64,000 bases of DNA from Paramacrobiotus metropolitanus (lineage: Eukaryota; Tardigrada; Eutardigrada; Parachela; Macrobiotidae). The stretch lies in the NCBI RefSeq assembly GCF_019649055.1, contig NW_026570264.1, positions 1-64,000 on the forward strand, in the 5' to 3' direction. Made by a program: the position numbers and the translations under genes. Below the pieces are notes generated by a model. It searched no databases and had not been told where the DNA came from. It saw nothing but the letters and a program-made list of their open reading frames with translations. Positions 1-13,285 of the stretch are shown piece after piece (position 1 is the first letter of the stretch; each line of letters opens with the position of its first letter).

Positions 1-2890
1 CGGTGACGGCATTAACAGTTGTCGCTTATGACTCACGAGATAGTACTGTACAGCTATTGGTTAACGAGCAGGGCGAAGGCGTGGTCTACGCACACGGAGC
101 GTCGGCGAATTTTATCTCAAAGGGGCGACAATCTGTGCGCGCTGTCCCGCTTTGAAGCGCTCTTAAACTTGTGGTACCACAGCAAAGGAGGTCCATTATT
201 CTGTTAAATACATTTTTTAATAAAATTTTATTACAATTTAATGGATTTAGAACAAACTTTACTAGTGACATAATGTTCGCCAGCCTTTCAGTTATCCAAC
301 AAGACGTGAATACGTATTCAGAGGGCCGTAGGGAGGATACAGGCGCACGGCCATCCCCTCGGCCAACGTTTGTGTTAAATTTGAACACGAAACTGGCGTA
401 CATGCGCACGAGCGCATGTACTCCAAATCTTTTGCGTTTTTTAAAGTGTGCAGCGGGCGCAACTGACCTTGCGCCCGTGGCGCAGACTGGACTTGGGCCT
501 CATGTTCTTTTGGCCTGCTGTTACCTGGGGGGTAATAATTACGACAGTTAAATTATTTATAATAAATAAACTATTAAAGCGTGAACTGTGAAGTAAAGCC
601 AAGCCTGTTTTTACGGGCGCAGCGAACGGGTGCAGGCTGTGAAATTTTTCGGCGCAAATCAAACTTCGAAGCGGGCGCAACTAGCGCAGCCAACTAGCGC
701 AGCACTTACGGTCTTACACCAATAACACCATCCCGAGGACCTCGCTAATGTGTAATTACGTGTACGGTATACCGTATACATAATTATACAGTATCGCCAC
801 TTCGATCTTTCTCGTTAAAGTAAAATTGAATTTACGATACATCTTTAAACCTTATGATGACAATGATCCAAAAACGAAATTTTGGCGAAAATTGAAATTT
901 TTGATAGAATTCCAGGCTTAATTTAATTGTATTTGCTTTTTTTGCTTACTTACTCAGCAGCAACTCATACGGGGCTTACTCGGCCCTTACTCCGCTCCCC
1001 CTGGGGGTACGGGGGGAGCGCGTATTAAGTATTAAATTCCTACTGTTGTAACTTGTCTTTATGCAGTAGTCAGAATAAACTGGTCGTAAATCAACACAGC
1101 TATCTGTACTGCACAGTATGTACCTGTTTACGGGGATGTCACCGAATCCGATAAAAAGGGGGCCGGTGCCGCAAAAATTCATAATATTATAATCCGCAAT
1201 AATTGATAATAAACGTAATCGCATAACGCTAAACTAATCCGCAATGATCTCAGTTCGCGGCAGCCACCCCGCTGTGAAGAACCTGGGAACCCCGGGAAGA
1301 GGCACCACGAGAGAGTCGTTCCGCTGTGAACCCTGGAAACAGGCATCGCGACAGTAGCCAAGCAGGTGCCTGGTACCGTTGCGTTGCTTGGCTTCCTTTA
1401 AGGTTTCTTATCAAAGAAAATTATGGTAAGTAATACTACTTATTTAGGTACTGTGTGTTGAAGGCTTAACAACACGCAAATAACTGTATGAAATCGAAAA
1501 TGCCGAGCACGCTGCCAAAACCCATATGGACAACTGTGCTTGAACGTTAAAATCGCTGAGCGGTTATGAATCCCACAATTCGCACTTACGGTTTCAAGAA
1601 ATTCACAATAAACATTAGCAATCATCATTCGTATTTATATTTCCTGTACGGAGTTTGTACGCGAAACATCTGCAGGGAATAGACAAGTGGCTTAGCGACC
1701 AAAGATACGTATAAAAAAATCACTGGAAAATCACATCACCTTCGCGCAAATAATGCAGCCAGCTACTACTTACTCCACTGTACCTGATTGCAGACCTGGC
1801 CTCCGTGCGGTATAGAGAGGTGCGTGTATAGAGAGATGAAAGAGACAACCTTGACACATGGGCAACCCGGACACTGAAATCTACCGCTATCTTTTATGAG
1901 ACGGAGATGAGATTTGTCTGCTCAGAAAGGTTCCAAGAGCAGGTATATCTACCTAGAAGCAAATCGAAATTCTCTTCTATCAAATCGAACAGGAAACAAA
2001 CAAGCTAACGACAACTCGTCAACCACGAAGTGGAACGCAGCTCTTAGTAAAAATACTGTGAAAACAGCAGACTTTCACAAATCTGCCAAAATAAAAAGCC
2101 GACAGCCATACGGCTCGGGGAAAAAATGAGCGACGGGGGCCCGCTTAGGTGTATGTACGGGTAATTTACTGTGGGCTTACCAGTGGGGTGCTGCTTGTTG
2201 CGGAAAATCCGATTGCACGCAGGCCAGGTCTGCCACGCGGGAACCGGAAGACGTCGATCTGGTCGGCAGCGTCTGCAACTTGCAGCCTGATGTGGACGCG
2301 CCACCAGCTGTGGCAGGTACGTCGCTATAGCGGTGCCGCTTGCATTAACGCCGAACGACCACGCAGGCGGGCCCGCTGTCGGACAACCTACAGTTAAATT
2401 CCACCGTCTGATAATAGGACGGGTCTGCTGACTTGGTCGGCAAAGCGGGGAACCTCTATGTTCATAGAAACAGGCGAATGTTTGTCCGTCTGTCACGCAC
2501 TGCCTGGTCTTAAAGCAAAGCGCTAAAGTTGGCGCTTAGCAAGAATTAAAGATTATTTTAGCGGCGCGAAATAATTAGGGGACGGAGAAATCCCAGGACC
2601 GGCGGCATTAGCTGTCGGCTTCTTTGAAATTAAAGGAGCCGACGCCTCGTGCGCGCTGTCCTACTGTAGGACTTCTTTGTCCCTTAATTGCTCCGCTGTA
2701 CTACTGAAAAATCGACAAGTCACCAAGTCCTGCTAAGCCAAGTCACCATAACTCGTTATATATGGACAAACACCAGTAACACGCATATAATACGGATGCG
2801 TATTACGTCTGTACGTAATACGCGTTTGCACGTCAATTATGTCTCAGGGTCACGTACATACGTACAGGATTTAAGTGACTCTGTAAGGAA
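1..2890. other. Gene-free flank
   Basis: I find no supportable gene here. Open frames are short or lack splice partners. The 150-codon minus-strand frame at 2044-2496 overlaps a GC-rich patch and has no recognisable domain. A block at about 2178-2318 (plus) lies between an acceptor-like ttaccag and a donor-like gcag|gtacgt and stays open in one frame, but nothing joins to it. The word GGGCGCAAC recurs between 450 and 690 without a clear repeat unit. Confidence 0.4.
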
Positions 2891-3148
2891 CCATCCATAA
2901 ATTACGTAACGCAAGCAGGAGTGGGGGGAGTCCTTGAAACGTTACGATATACGACAAAGGGGAGGGGGGCTTTAAGAAATTTGTTACGTTTTGTTGCATT
3001 TATGACGTCACAATGGTATAGCTTATGGACGGGTTTTGATTTTATTACATACGCTAGGGGAGAGGATCTCGGTTTTGTTAGCATTGGTGACACAGGGGAG
3101 GGGAGTATTCAAAACCTTAAATTTTGGCGTTACGTAATTTATGGATGG
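2891..3148. mobile_element. MITE, family M1, intact copy
   Basis: A 258-bp element is bounded by a perfect 22-bp terminal inverted repeat, which contains CCATAAATTACGTAACGC at the left and its complement at the right. The interior has G-runs and open frames on both strands, but these repeat in the second copy at 23681-23921 and are not gene evidence. It has no transposase, so it is non-autonomous. Target-site duplication is not clear. Confidence 0.8.
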
Positions 3149-3949
3149 CCCCTAAGTCTCAGAGCACGCTCCACGCACGAACAGAGTACGTAGCGTCTGT
3201 ACAGAGTCTTAGATGATAATAATTATAATGATTTACAGAGTCTCTCCAAGCTTCGTAGCAGGAGTCTCTAACTCTGTACATATGTAATTATCAGTTTCCT
3301 GGCAAGCCGGTTGAGGGCACTGCAGATTGCAGAATCAACCGATGCCATCGGTTGATAGTGCAATCTTGCTGTCAGTGCGTCGTGTCGTGTCAAGGTGATC
3401 TATTACTGTCAGCCGTTTACTCCCAGCAGTATGTAAAGACATGTGAATTTTAATTCCAATGTTGCAAATATCGGAAATCAGTCACGGGATGCATGAAAAG
3501 AGGACAAAAATGTACGGGTGAAGAATCAAAGCGGATCGGGTTTTCGAGACTGAAGCAAAAGAGCGCTTCAATAACCACCGAAAAGACTCAACAAACAAAA
3601 GCCCCGCATACCGGTGTCCTTAAATAATTGGCTGCGGGCACACATACTGTAAATCAGGAAATGTCAAAAATAGCATTTTGATAGGTTTCCCAACATTTCC
3701 AAACACGTATAATGTTATCTGCTGAATTTCAGCTTTGGTTTTTTTTCACGTAATTAGCCAGTAAAAATTTTCCCGCAAGAAAAGATAGCAGCTTAGTTAA
3801 AAACAGATATATTTAACCCGTTAAAAATTTGTCGGCAAATTCAATATCACAGAAAGTGAGACGACGCTACTGCAGATCGAGAGAGCAAATAAACCTCTTT
3901 TGACTCTGCATTAACCGCAGCAGAATTAATTCAAATTTTTAAACATGGA
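3149..3949. other. Intergenic, T1 3' flank
   Basis: No gene seen. An imperfect hairpin at about 3326-3365 has the core ATCAACCGAT/ATCGGTTGAT. The stretch leads into the 3' end of the minus-strand T1 gene. Confidence 0.4.
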
Positions 3950-6934
3950 TTATCCGTAGGTCCGATAGCGGTCCATTCCCGGCCGGTATTCCGGTGATGC
4001 TTGTGGTAAGTACAACTGGTTTTGCGCCGTCGGTACAGTAACGACCGGACAGCACTACAACAAAATACAACAAATTCGTCAAAAAAGTGCCTTAATCTTT
4101 TCAAACTAATATTTTCTGCAAAGTGACTTTTACAGTTAACCTGCAGTGCTTTATTTTGTTTCTCTTCGCAGTTAATTAACTGCAGTGGAGCAAACACTGC
4201 CCAATAAAATTTTTTTATGTATTAAATACATGATTATTTCTTTTTATGAAGTTACAAATACAAATTTTTGAATCAAAATTACACCTAGTTGCGGTTCAAT
4301 AATTTCTGAAAATAATAGTAAGGGCACAATTGTTTCCCCAAATACCGGAGCGTTAGCGAATAAAGGGCGCAGCTACGTACTTGTATCCAAACTATATGTA
4401 ATTGGCTATCCCAGGGATTTGTTGCTTGGCCCGTTCCTATACAGAAAAATTATAATTGCTTTACTTATACGTAGTAATTAAGTTTCGTTTTCCGCTGTGT
4501 ACTCGTAGAATCTGTGAATTATCTTCATCGTTTGTACTTGCATACAATATATCTACAGGGTATACCGGTACTTATCTGAATCAGATAAGTACTGGTATAC
4601 CCAATATTATGACAATATTAATGTCGATAAGCGAGCAAAGTACAAACAACTGCTATTTAATGTAAAACTTACATAATATTTATGATTGTGATCATTTTTG
4701 CGTGGGCGCTTAATGCGCTGTTAAAACTTTACGACGTGCTGTAAGTACTCGTACGTACTGCGTACCTGTCATAACGTAGTGCGTGTCACATTTGACAACC
4801 CAGTAGCCGTCATAATGCTCGCCCGCCCTTTAATCAACAGCCACGTTAAAATTATTTTACATGTATAATATAATACAGTTTTACATCAAATTGGTAATTC
4901 GCTGCCAATTAACAGGCATACTTATCGTGCGTGTACTTCCACTGGCAGCGCGTATAGTCAATCTTGTAACCAGGCGGTGTTTTACAACATTTCTGCAGGG
5001 TCACCTGCATGGGATCCGCTGATGACGCTCCGTAGTAGCCTAATAATAATTTGGATTCGGCAATAAAGCATGGTACACTGTATATAGGGTAGGCAAGAAA
5101 AATACGAAAAGAAACAAAATACGTACTGCAAATTAAACAGCTGCGCTACAAGACGATCTAACATACAACTTACTGAAATGTACATTGACCTACGTATAAC
5201 ATACGAAAACGGAACAGTGAATAATTTTTAAATCAAATTTAAAACTGCAAAATTTTAAAGAAATGCTGATGTTACCAATAGGTAACCTGCAGGCATTGGC
5301 GTACCAGTAACAAAAGTGTCAACGGTGTCCATGGGAAAGAACTTGTCGTAGCAGTAGTATTCTCTTAATGTTAAATTTCTGGAGAACAAAAAACGTGCAC
5401 GCTAGCGCAGGAAGACGTATTTATCACATGGCTTTGTGGTACCTGACGTTGCACGAAGGATAATAGGGATACAGGCCGTTGCTTGGTGGTTTCATCGGAA
5501 ACATGAAGAAGCACCACACCTCTGCACAGGACAAACCGTTACAACTTCAGTTCAGGTAACGGCGGATGCAGAAGGATTTCTTTTTTTGTACTGTCGTTCG
5601 ACTTACGATTTATTCCCAGGAACTGTTTGTACAGATCAAAAATGCCTGCAAAAATGAAATGTCATCCCTGGCATTTATCATGGTATCTGTTTACCCAGTG
5701 GACAGCATACCGCCGTCGAATTTTGGAACGACGATATAATAATAATTATGAAAATACGTGTTTTAGATGATATTCTATCGACGTTTTCCGCATTCCGAGC
5801 ATTTTCATACATAATATAAATTTCCGTACCGGAGAACAGTAATGTTCGATTACGTAAATAATATTACGTTTATCTGTACATGTTGTTGTTTACCTGTACA
5901 TGTTGTTACATTTTTAAATTATCGTGAAATGGGTATCTGCAATAAAAAGGACGGGAGGGGGTATTTATAGCGGTTTTCTAAATTTATTCATGAATTTACT
6001 TAAAAAAGTAGACTTCTTTACTGTGTGCGCGGATGCTCATTAAAATCACTACGCGCCCGTACATTCCGCGCACACAGCCATCTCAGGAAAATTATCAAGT
6101 TTTCTAATCTGGATCAACCCAGATCTAGTTAATACCGTAACTCTGGTGTCCCGCGCGCACAGTCCGCATTGTGAAAATGTGCTGGAATGCGATAAACGTC
6201 AATGCAAGGAAATATCGTTCTTGAATCATTATCATCCTTCTAATATAACTGTTTATAAATGTTTCCCTGTATTACGGTATTTAAGACTTGCATTAAATAC
6301 TGTTATATACGAGGGATAACGGTAGTGCATGCCAGCAATCCCCTGGATAGCCGCCTGGAGTGTGACGTTAAGGCAACACATATGGCTAAATCTGGCGCGG
6401 TACATAATCACCATGTTTAGCCACAACGTCGAACTCCAGCCGGCTGACGGCAGCAAGTACAGGAGTGCCGGCATACGCCCCTCGTATATATAAAAGTTTG
6501 TACATATACTGTAGTTTTTCATGCACAGCATTAATTATTTTTAAAACTGTTGTATTATTATTCTTGTAAATTAAGGCAACTAGTTCCTTGTGAAGTAAGG
6601 AAGTGGTGATCTAATTACACTTGACTTACCAATCATCGCCTCTCCATCAGCGCACTCGATGAGCCATTTTTGGTAATCATCCGCAAAACCGCCGCCCAGA
6701 TAACCGGTAGTGATGATGCAGTCCCCGCTGCCTACATAATTAATTGCACACAATTAATCCCGTGGATGATAGATTTAAATCCAGAATATTCATAGCGAAT
6801 AAATTCAGCAAATAATAACGGGAATTAACGATAGAATGAATCCTACCGAAACATCGATTATGGGCATAATACGTGTACACTTCCACAAAAACTCCTAACA
6901 AGAACAATGCCAAAAGACTACGATATCGCCTCAT
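3950..6934 (-). CDS. T1: secreted Cys-rich protein, family T
   Basis: Nine exons on the minus strand: 6847-6934, 6630-6731, 5607-5645, 5443-5521, 5305-5378, 4922-5039, 4766-4827, 4381-4436, 3950-4054. They join to 723 nt (240 aa) with GT/AG at every junction and matching phases. Exon 1 is signal-peptide-like (LLALFLLGVFVEV), followed by YYAHNRCFG. Exon 2 carries GSGDCIITTGYLGGGF and WLIECADGEA. Later exons carry QVWCFF, CNVRN, YYCYDK, DTFVTG, LQKCC, CQWKYTHD, GEHYDGYW, VKCDT and WIQ|CCP. I do not recognise the family. Three internal C...TG.G...Q..C repeats faintly recall dermatopontin-like extracellular proteins. Unlike T2 and T3, exons 6 and 7 are fused (TGTTGTAAAAC), so one intron is absent. 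It diverges from the rest of the cluster across an intergenic gap. Confidence 0.8.
4558..4602. repeat. 45-bp palindrome
   Basis: An almost perfect hairpin, with gggtataccggtacttatct facing its complement and two mismatches. It lies in an intron of T1. Similar hairpins occur near 52771 and 53084-53188. Confidence 0.75.
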
Positions 6935-8898
6935 AATCGCGCTGTCTGCGAAACCGATACCATGTCATAATTAGCCGACGTTATTAACGAAAAATAAAAA
7001 AATGCATTATAGAAGAAAGTGTGCACTTCACTTTCGATATTGAAGAACTTTCGAAAAATTTAATGAGGAATGAGTGGTCAGTTTTTTTGACGCATCGAAA
7101 GCGGAAATCATTTCTCTTTTGAAAATGGCTCATTGAGTGGCAAAAGCGGACAAGAGAACGGCTTTGTCTTCCGTTTGTTTAGAATTTAAAGGTAATTACA
7201 AGCGAAACAAACTTTTGGTTCTCAAGGATTTGATTCATGTGAAAGGAAGGAGAAGAATTGTTGTCTTCAGCGTCGCAATTATCTCCGATGATGGACCGGT
7301 ATGGGTTTAATGATGCTGCGGTCGTGAACTTGCACAAAATGCATGTGCTGTATACACATGTACTGTTAGAGTAATTCCGACCCGGCAACAAGTTATCCGA
7401 GGAAATTAGCGTCAACTATCGCACCGGCGCTGATCAATCACCATCAACACTGCTTGTTGAAAACAATCTAAAGATCGACGCATCTTTGACATTATGCATC
7501 GATTTAATGGGAAATTTTTCGCAGAGGATTACCGGGTTATGTAACAGTGCACTGTCATCGATGATTCGATATTATGATCCATATTTTGGAGCCCAACGTG
7601 TGCTGTATAATCAGTACCCATAATAGGTAAAAATAATGATTAATTTACGACACACATTTGTGTGATGTCTCACATACATTCTCTAATCTAATGGAATTTT
7701 TTAACGCCGGACCTCTTATTTGGTCCCATTACAGCATGGATAATTAATTTGGTATCCGCGGTACGTAATCACGGGTATATGTGTATATTTTTGATCCATA
7801 TTCACGTGTGTATAGTCAGTGTAAAGTCCACGGCAAATACACCGGTACATGGTGATACATGTACAAGTACATATCTATACCTGTATATTAACTAAATGGG
7901 AAGCGTGAGAAGCGTCATCAAAAATTATGAAAGCGATTCTAAGGATCGAACTAAAACCCAAAATTCAAAAAACTTTTCCAAACTCTCGAAATATCGATTT
8001 TAAGGGAAATCTTAACATTAAAATAAAAAAGCTTACAAAAGTTTTTAAAAAAGCTTTAGATAAAAACTAAACCAAATTAGATATACAACTACGGAAAAAT
8101 GTTTCGCATCTGGTTTATGGTTATGTTTCGGTTTAATAGGTGCCTTTAACAACCAAATGCACCTAGTTTCAAGAAACGCGGAAAAAAGCTTAAAATTTTG
8201 GTGCATGGAAGTAATTTTAAACTTCTCTTTGTCCAGTTCAGTTTGCTCACTTCTCGGCAGTCAGATTTTGCGGGCACAGGTGTATGCAGATCATTTTGTT
8301 AATGACAAATCACTGTAAAATGGTTATTGGGAGCAATCGAAAGGGAAAGTTTGTTGAATTTTTTCGATGGTCTTTAGTTTATCATGGATGGCAGCCAATT
8401 CTGTTAACACTGCGTGACCTCTTTTTGTGGATCGAAATTTTAACTGTGTTCTCATTCCTTCGATAAATTAACTTTTTTTTTTACTAGCATTTGTTCCGCT
8501 TCAAGCTTCGATTCGGACAGTAAATTCGTTTCACTTTATTGGCTTATTGCGCGCCTTTCTCTTGGAAACTGTGAATTTAACCCGGCACGGTTAAATTGAC
8601 CCGGCACGATCGAAACTTAATCAAGACATTCTCCAGTTGAAAAACAAGGGAAAACACCGATCGATACCCAATTCATCCAAGCCCCGATAAACCGTAAGCG
8701 TGTTTACGTGCGCGCTCGCAGCACACCTGGATCCTCACCGTGCCGGGCCGCGCACTGCAAAATTAACCATCTCATTTTCCCGCAGTCTTCCCCATTAACT
8801 CCATCCGGGCGTCCGATGTGTGATGACAGCAGCAGCAGCCGGCCGGATTCATTAATCGTGCATATAAGACTGCAAACCGGGATCGATAATCCACTTAC
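6935..8898. other. Divergent intergenic region T1 / sulfurtransferase
   Basis: AT-rich with no supportable coding exon. It holds the upstream region of minus-strand T1 at its left end and of the sulfurtransferase gene at its right end. Confidence 0.4.
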
Positions 8899-8899
8899 C

Positions 8900-8909
8900 T
8901 ATATAAAGG
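8900..8909 (+). promoter_or_regulatory. TATA-type core promoter
   Basis: TATATAAAGG lies in a GC-richer context. Initiation would be expected about 30 bp downstream (near 8930), some 530 bp before the sulfurtransferase ATG. The assignment to that gene is by position only; the long leader could include an untranslated exon. Confidence 0.45.
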
Positions 8910-9460
8910 GTCGAGCTCGGTTCACCGGCACACGCTTCCGCTCCCACATACAGTGTATATACGCTGCATAAATGCTGCAGCAGGTGCCGACAGATGGTAC
9001 ATATTGGCCATTTTCATCAGGCGGATTACCGACGCGGCTCGGCTGCCTTGTTTTGCCGTCAAGCACAGCTTGACAGTGTACACACACCGTGGCAGATTAG
9101 TTTTGCATGTGTTTGCACGCGCTGCGATCCGGAGGGAATTTCTTAGGTTTCTCGGGTTTCTTACATTTCTTTAATTGCTCAAACGTGCCTGAAATTTCGA
9201 TATCCCCAGTTCTTACCATTTTTGCGCATCGACTCTGATAATATTTTGTCGTACACTGGTTCCCACGGTGAATGTATTCTTGGGAAACCATTCATTTCAA
9301 CCCTGAGATATAAATTCCTTTTAGTAAAATTGCTGGTTTATTCAATCGTCCCGGACACTGTAAGGATCGCCAGATTGAGAGCTTTTTCTTGATTCGTTGG
9401 ATATTGGCTGCGGTTATCACTTGGCCACGTTTATTAAGTAGCGCACTTCTTAGAAAAATC

Positions 9461-12400
9461 ATGGGCGCGGACAAAGGCCCCGACCCGCCCACGACCCTGA
9501 TCGACCCCGCTCTCCTCAAGGAGCACATGGATGCCCGACGGGCCAACATGATCATCCTGGACTGCAGCTACGACCTGAACCGCAATGTGGAGAAGGACTA
9601 CCTGACTGGGCATATTCCGGGCGCCCTATACTTCAGTATCAAGGAATGCCGCGACAAATCCTCACCGTATCCGCAGATGCTCCCACCGGCGCCCGTATTT
9701 GCTCAGTTTGTCGGCGCCCTGGGAATTGACAATAACACGGTAAACTGAATTATATTTTCGCTGAATTTTATGCATAGTAAATTTATGCTGCAGTTGTTTC
9801 GTATATAAATTCAGGTTGCATTCATAATTGTGTGCATGTTGCAGTACATTGTGGTGTATGATAATAATCCACGTGGACTCTTCGGTGCCGCCCGCGGTAG
9901 GTGCTGAATGGGTCTGTTTTTGCATGAAAAATAGGCTCAAAAATGATTGTTTTTTTCATTAGTGTACTGGATGTTTCGGGCGTTTGGGCATGATAAGATT
10001 TCCATCCTGAACGGTGGATACGTTGGATGGTAAGTTTACTGCAGCGATCAGTGGTCACCGATGTATATAATGTCAGCGTTATGCAACGATGGACCTTTAT
10101 CAGTAATTTTTTTATAAATTTAGTTTTAATGGCCGGTAAAAAATAAAGCTGATATTTTGAACCATCGCGAAAAAAATGCGACATAAAGTATATTTTTAAA
10201 TGCCGATCATTTATGTACGGCACATTGTACAATAATTTAAACTGAATGTTTACATTTTCCAGAAATTTCGTGCTTTAAAAGTTGCTCATTTCTTTTATTA
10301 CACTCATTAGATTACACAACCGAGCGTAATTATGAATTTTAATAACGCGCAAGAATCCAATAAAACCGTCAGTCTTAACGCAAATACCGGCAGCGTACAA
10401 AAACATTGCATCCGAATACTGTTTTCTCTGTCAACGACACACACTTGACAGGTAATCGAAGGTCGATTATCCGGCCTGCAGCACATGTTCTACATTGATT
10501 GACGGTGCACAACAATACGCTATACATTAATCCGATACCGGCATTTTTTCTCCCCACCAATGCAGCACATTGTGCGTTGTGTTCTGCTCAACGGCATTCA
10601 ATGGGATATCCAGGAATAACATAATGCAGCCAATATCTGTATATGTATTGTATTTGTGTTTATATACACCGGAAATAGTGGAGTGCCTTCCGGTGTACGC
10701 AGAGCGCGATAAATGATCTAATTTAGCTCGCTGTTTTTGTTGGGGATCTGCAATGGCAGGAAGGCCAAACACTACCCGACCACGATGCAGCGCGATTACC
10801 TCACACCGCGGGTGTTCCATGCGACGATGCGCGCCGGATACCTGACGACGTTCGAAGGTATGTCTATCCCGGTTGTCCTTACTGACGTTCTAAATTCGGC
10901 ATGTGCTCTTTCAATGCTAATAACGATCTTTTTTCCACGTGGCATTTCCATCACCGATAATAAAATTTTTTTTTACTCACTGCTCAATTATTGAAAATTT
11001 AATTTCAAAAAAGATGTTCAGCAAACTTTTAATTTTTTATTCAAAGCTTAAAATATATACCTACCTCGTTTGTCTGCACAGCGCAAACCAAATTATTTTA
11101 GGTCGATAAAAATCATTTTTATTATTGGAACTTTTTTAGCTCGCTGCAAGGTTCACTCTTTATTTTTCTAGCTAATATGTAGTTCTTAAAAATGTACACT
11201 TCAACCACGAAGAAAATTAAGTAACAAACAAATTTGTAATATGAGAAATTAATGTACAGATACAGACTTTAACAAAATAATTACTTCTGTACTTTAACTC
11301 TTAATTAATATTTAGTTCTGCACTTTTACAAAATAATTAAATTAATAAAATGAAAGCGATTTGATAAGCTGTTAACTTCACACAAATTAACCTTAGATAT
11401 CATTTTAAATACATATTTTGCAGATGTAGTGCAGACAATTAAAGGCGTAACATCGCTCCCCGCCCAGCTCGTGGATGTCCGTCCGCCCACACTGTACCAG
11501 TGCGGACACCTACCCAAGGTGTGTGCAAATTCGATCGTCTATAAATCATCTCACGTATCGGAAATTCGTGTACGTTACTTAAGCGGATCTGTTTTTTCTC
11601 TTGAACCATCAGTCGAAGAATATGCCATACTACAGTTTATTAAACGACCCATTACCGACGCTAAAAGACGAGGACGGCCTGCGGAAAGCCTTCGCTGCCG
11701 CCTCCATTGACTTGGACCAGCCCATCGTCAGCTACTGCAATTCCGGTAATAAATCAGCTTGCATCGATCTGTACATTGAAAATAGAATAATTATGACAGG
11801 ATAATTCGCTGACAGTGTTCTGTATTTAATCTGACATCTTCGCCAGTTTACTATATTTATTTTAAACTTCTAAGACTTTTTATTTGATTTGTGTTTCTCG
11901 TTTGATGAATAATTTTTGATTTTTCGATGTTTTTTCATATACCGTAATTATCGAATTTGTGGCTCCCCCGCAATAAGAGCCCCCCCCCCCCTGTAATTAG
12001 CCCCCTTCCCCGACCCTGTTTGAAAAATAAGGCCATCCCCCGAAATTACGCCCCAGGGGGCCGTTATTAAATTTCAAGCGCTGCAAAATGATAGGTGTAC
12101 CGCAGATGCTTTATAAAAGTTGTTGTAATTGTTAGCAAACTTTAAACGGACATCAACATAATACGGTATTCGTTGGCAAAAAAGGGTAGGGACCTAAGTT
12201 TATGCTCGAAAATGTTGCTGGAAAGGTTGCGCTGTTGCGTTTACCGGTAACTACTGCGGTCAGTTTTACTAAAACAGGATGCGCAGTAGTTTGAAATATA
12301 ATGCCCCCTCCCAGAATATGCCGTTCGAAAAATAATGCCGCCCCCCGAAATTGCGCCCCCTCCCCGAAATAAGCCCCCCTCCGCAATAGCCTTCGAACTA

Positions 12401-12801
12401 TTTGTACCACAGGGCCACAAATTCGATAATTACGGTATACAGTCTCTATTCTTTTATCTTTTTCTTACCTCGTTTTTTCAGACTTAAATATAACTTTCTG
12501 TTGATTCCAGAGAGAGCTGTTTAAACCCTAAATCTTTTAAAATTGAAATTTTCTAAGCAGATTACATTTTTGCGAAAATAAGTGCACTGTTTTTCGCAAT
12601 TTTTATAGTTATTTGAAAATTAAATTAAGCGAACAAAACTAAAACTTTACATATTGATTAGGCGTAGCAGCAAGTATGCTCTTCCTGGCGGGTATCTTAT
12701 TGGGCAAAACACCGGAAGAGATCACCGTGTACGATGGATCCTGGTGGGAATGGGATCGGCGGGCGAAAGGTCATCATGGATATATTGAATATTCCCTGTA
12801 A
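9461..12801 (+). CDS. 3-mercaptopyruvate / thiosulfate sulfurtransferase
   Basis: Seven exons (9461-9739, 9845-9896, 9963-10029, 10760-10857, 11424-11518, 11613-11745, 12662-12801) join to 864 nt, 287 aa, the usual length for tandem-rhodanese enzymes. The N-terminal inactive rhodanese domain shows GHIPGALYF, SPYPQMLPP, VYDNN, VYWMFRAFGH and LNGGYVGW. The C-terminal domain shows LVDVRPP, the active-site loop CNSGVAAS (Cys at about residue 239), GKTPEEITVYDGSWWEW. Such enzymes move sulfane sulfur from mercaptopyruvate or thiosulfate to thiols or cyanide, in mitochondria or cytosol. The loop matches mercaptopyruvate-type CGSGVTA better than the rhodanese CRKGVTA. The acceptor for exon 7 is ttgattag, since it restores GVAAS. 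The frame stays open upstream of the ATG, so a mitochondrial leader on another exon is possible. Confidence 0.92.
11938..12439. mobile_element. Foldback MITE, family M2, C/G-run rich
   Basis: A perfect 26-bp terminal inverted repeat contains accgtaattatcgaatttg and its complement. Arms are full of short AATTAG/CCCCC-type runs, including a run of ten or more C. It lies in intron 6 of the sulfurtransferase gene. A 5'-truncated relative is at 41779-42012. Confidence 0.8.
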
Positions 12802-13285
12802 AAATGTTCAAACAGTTGCCAATCGCTGTCTTTTAATCTGTTTCTATGTTAAATAGCGAATCTATCTGCTTGTAAAAAATCCTTTCCTAATCAAATACGT
12901 ACCAAATCAATGTACATTTCAGCATGCGCCATGACGGTGCAGTTTTCTGTGACGAACGATGATCTCTTGTCAGTCTTTTGAATATATTTGCTGATAGCCA
13001 TTCGACGGTTGTCGAGTTCATTGATGAGAGCACAGTTGCAATAAATGAAGAGAGAAAAATCACCGGCTTATAAAAATCTTCAAGTGCCGGAATAATGAAT
13101 TAATTACTTCCGCGTAAAAACGAACGAAGGCTGCCGGCGCGTCGGCTGTGCAGCAGCATTACTATTGGCCTTTATTGCTGCAGCGGGTAATTATGCGTGA
13201 TTGGGGTTGTGTTGAATCGTCGGAGCGTGAAGCGCGCCATTGTTAGACACTGTGATTGTACTGGGTTGAATTACCGGATAACACC

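Noticed and set aside
2044-2496. 150-codon minus-strand open frame
   Set aside because: No domain, biased composition, overlaps open frames on the other strand; no splice partner.
2902-3193. Open frames on both strands inside M1
   Set aside because: They lie within a MITE and recur in its second copy; by-products of the repeat.
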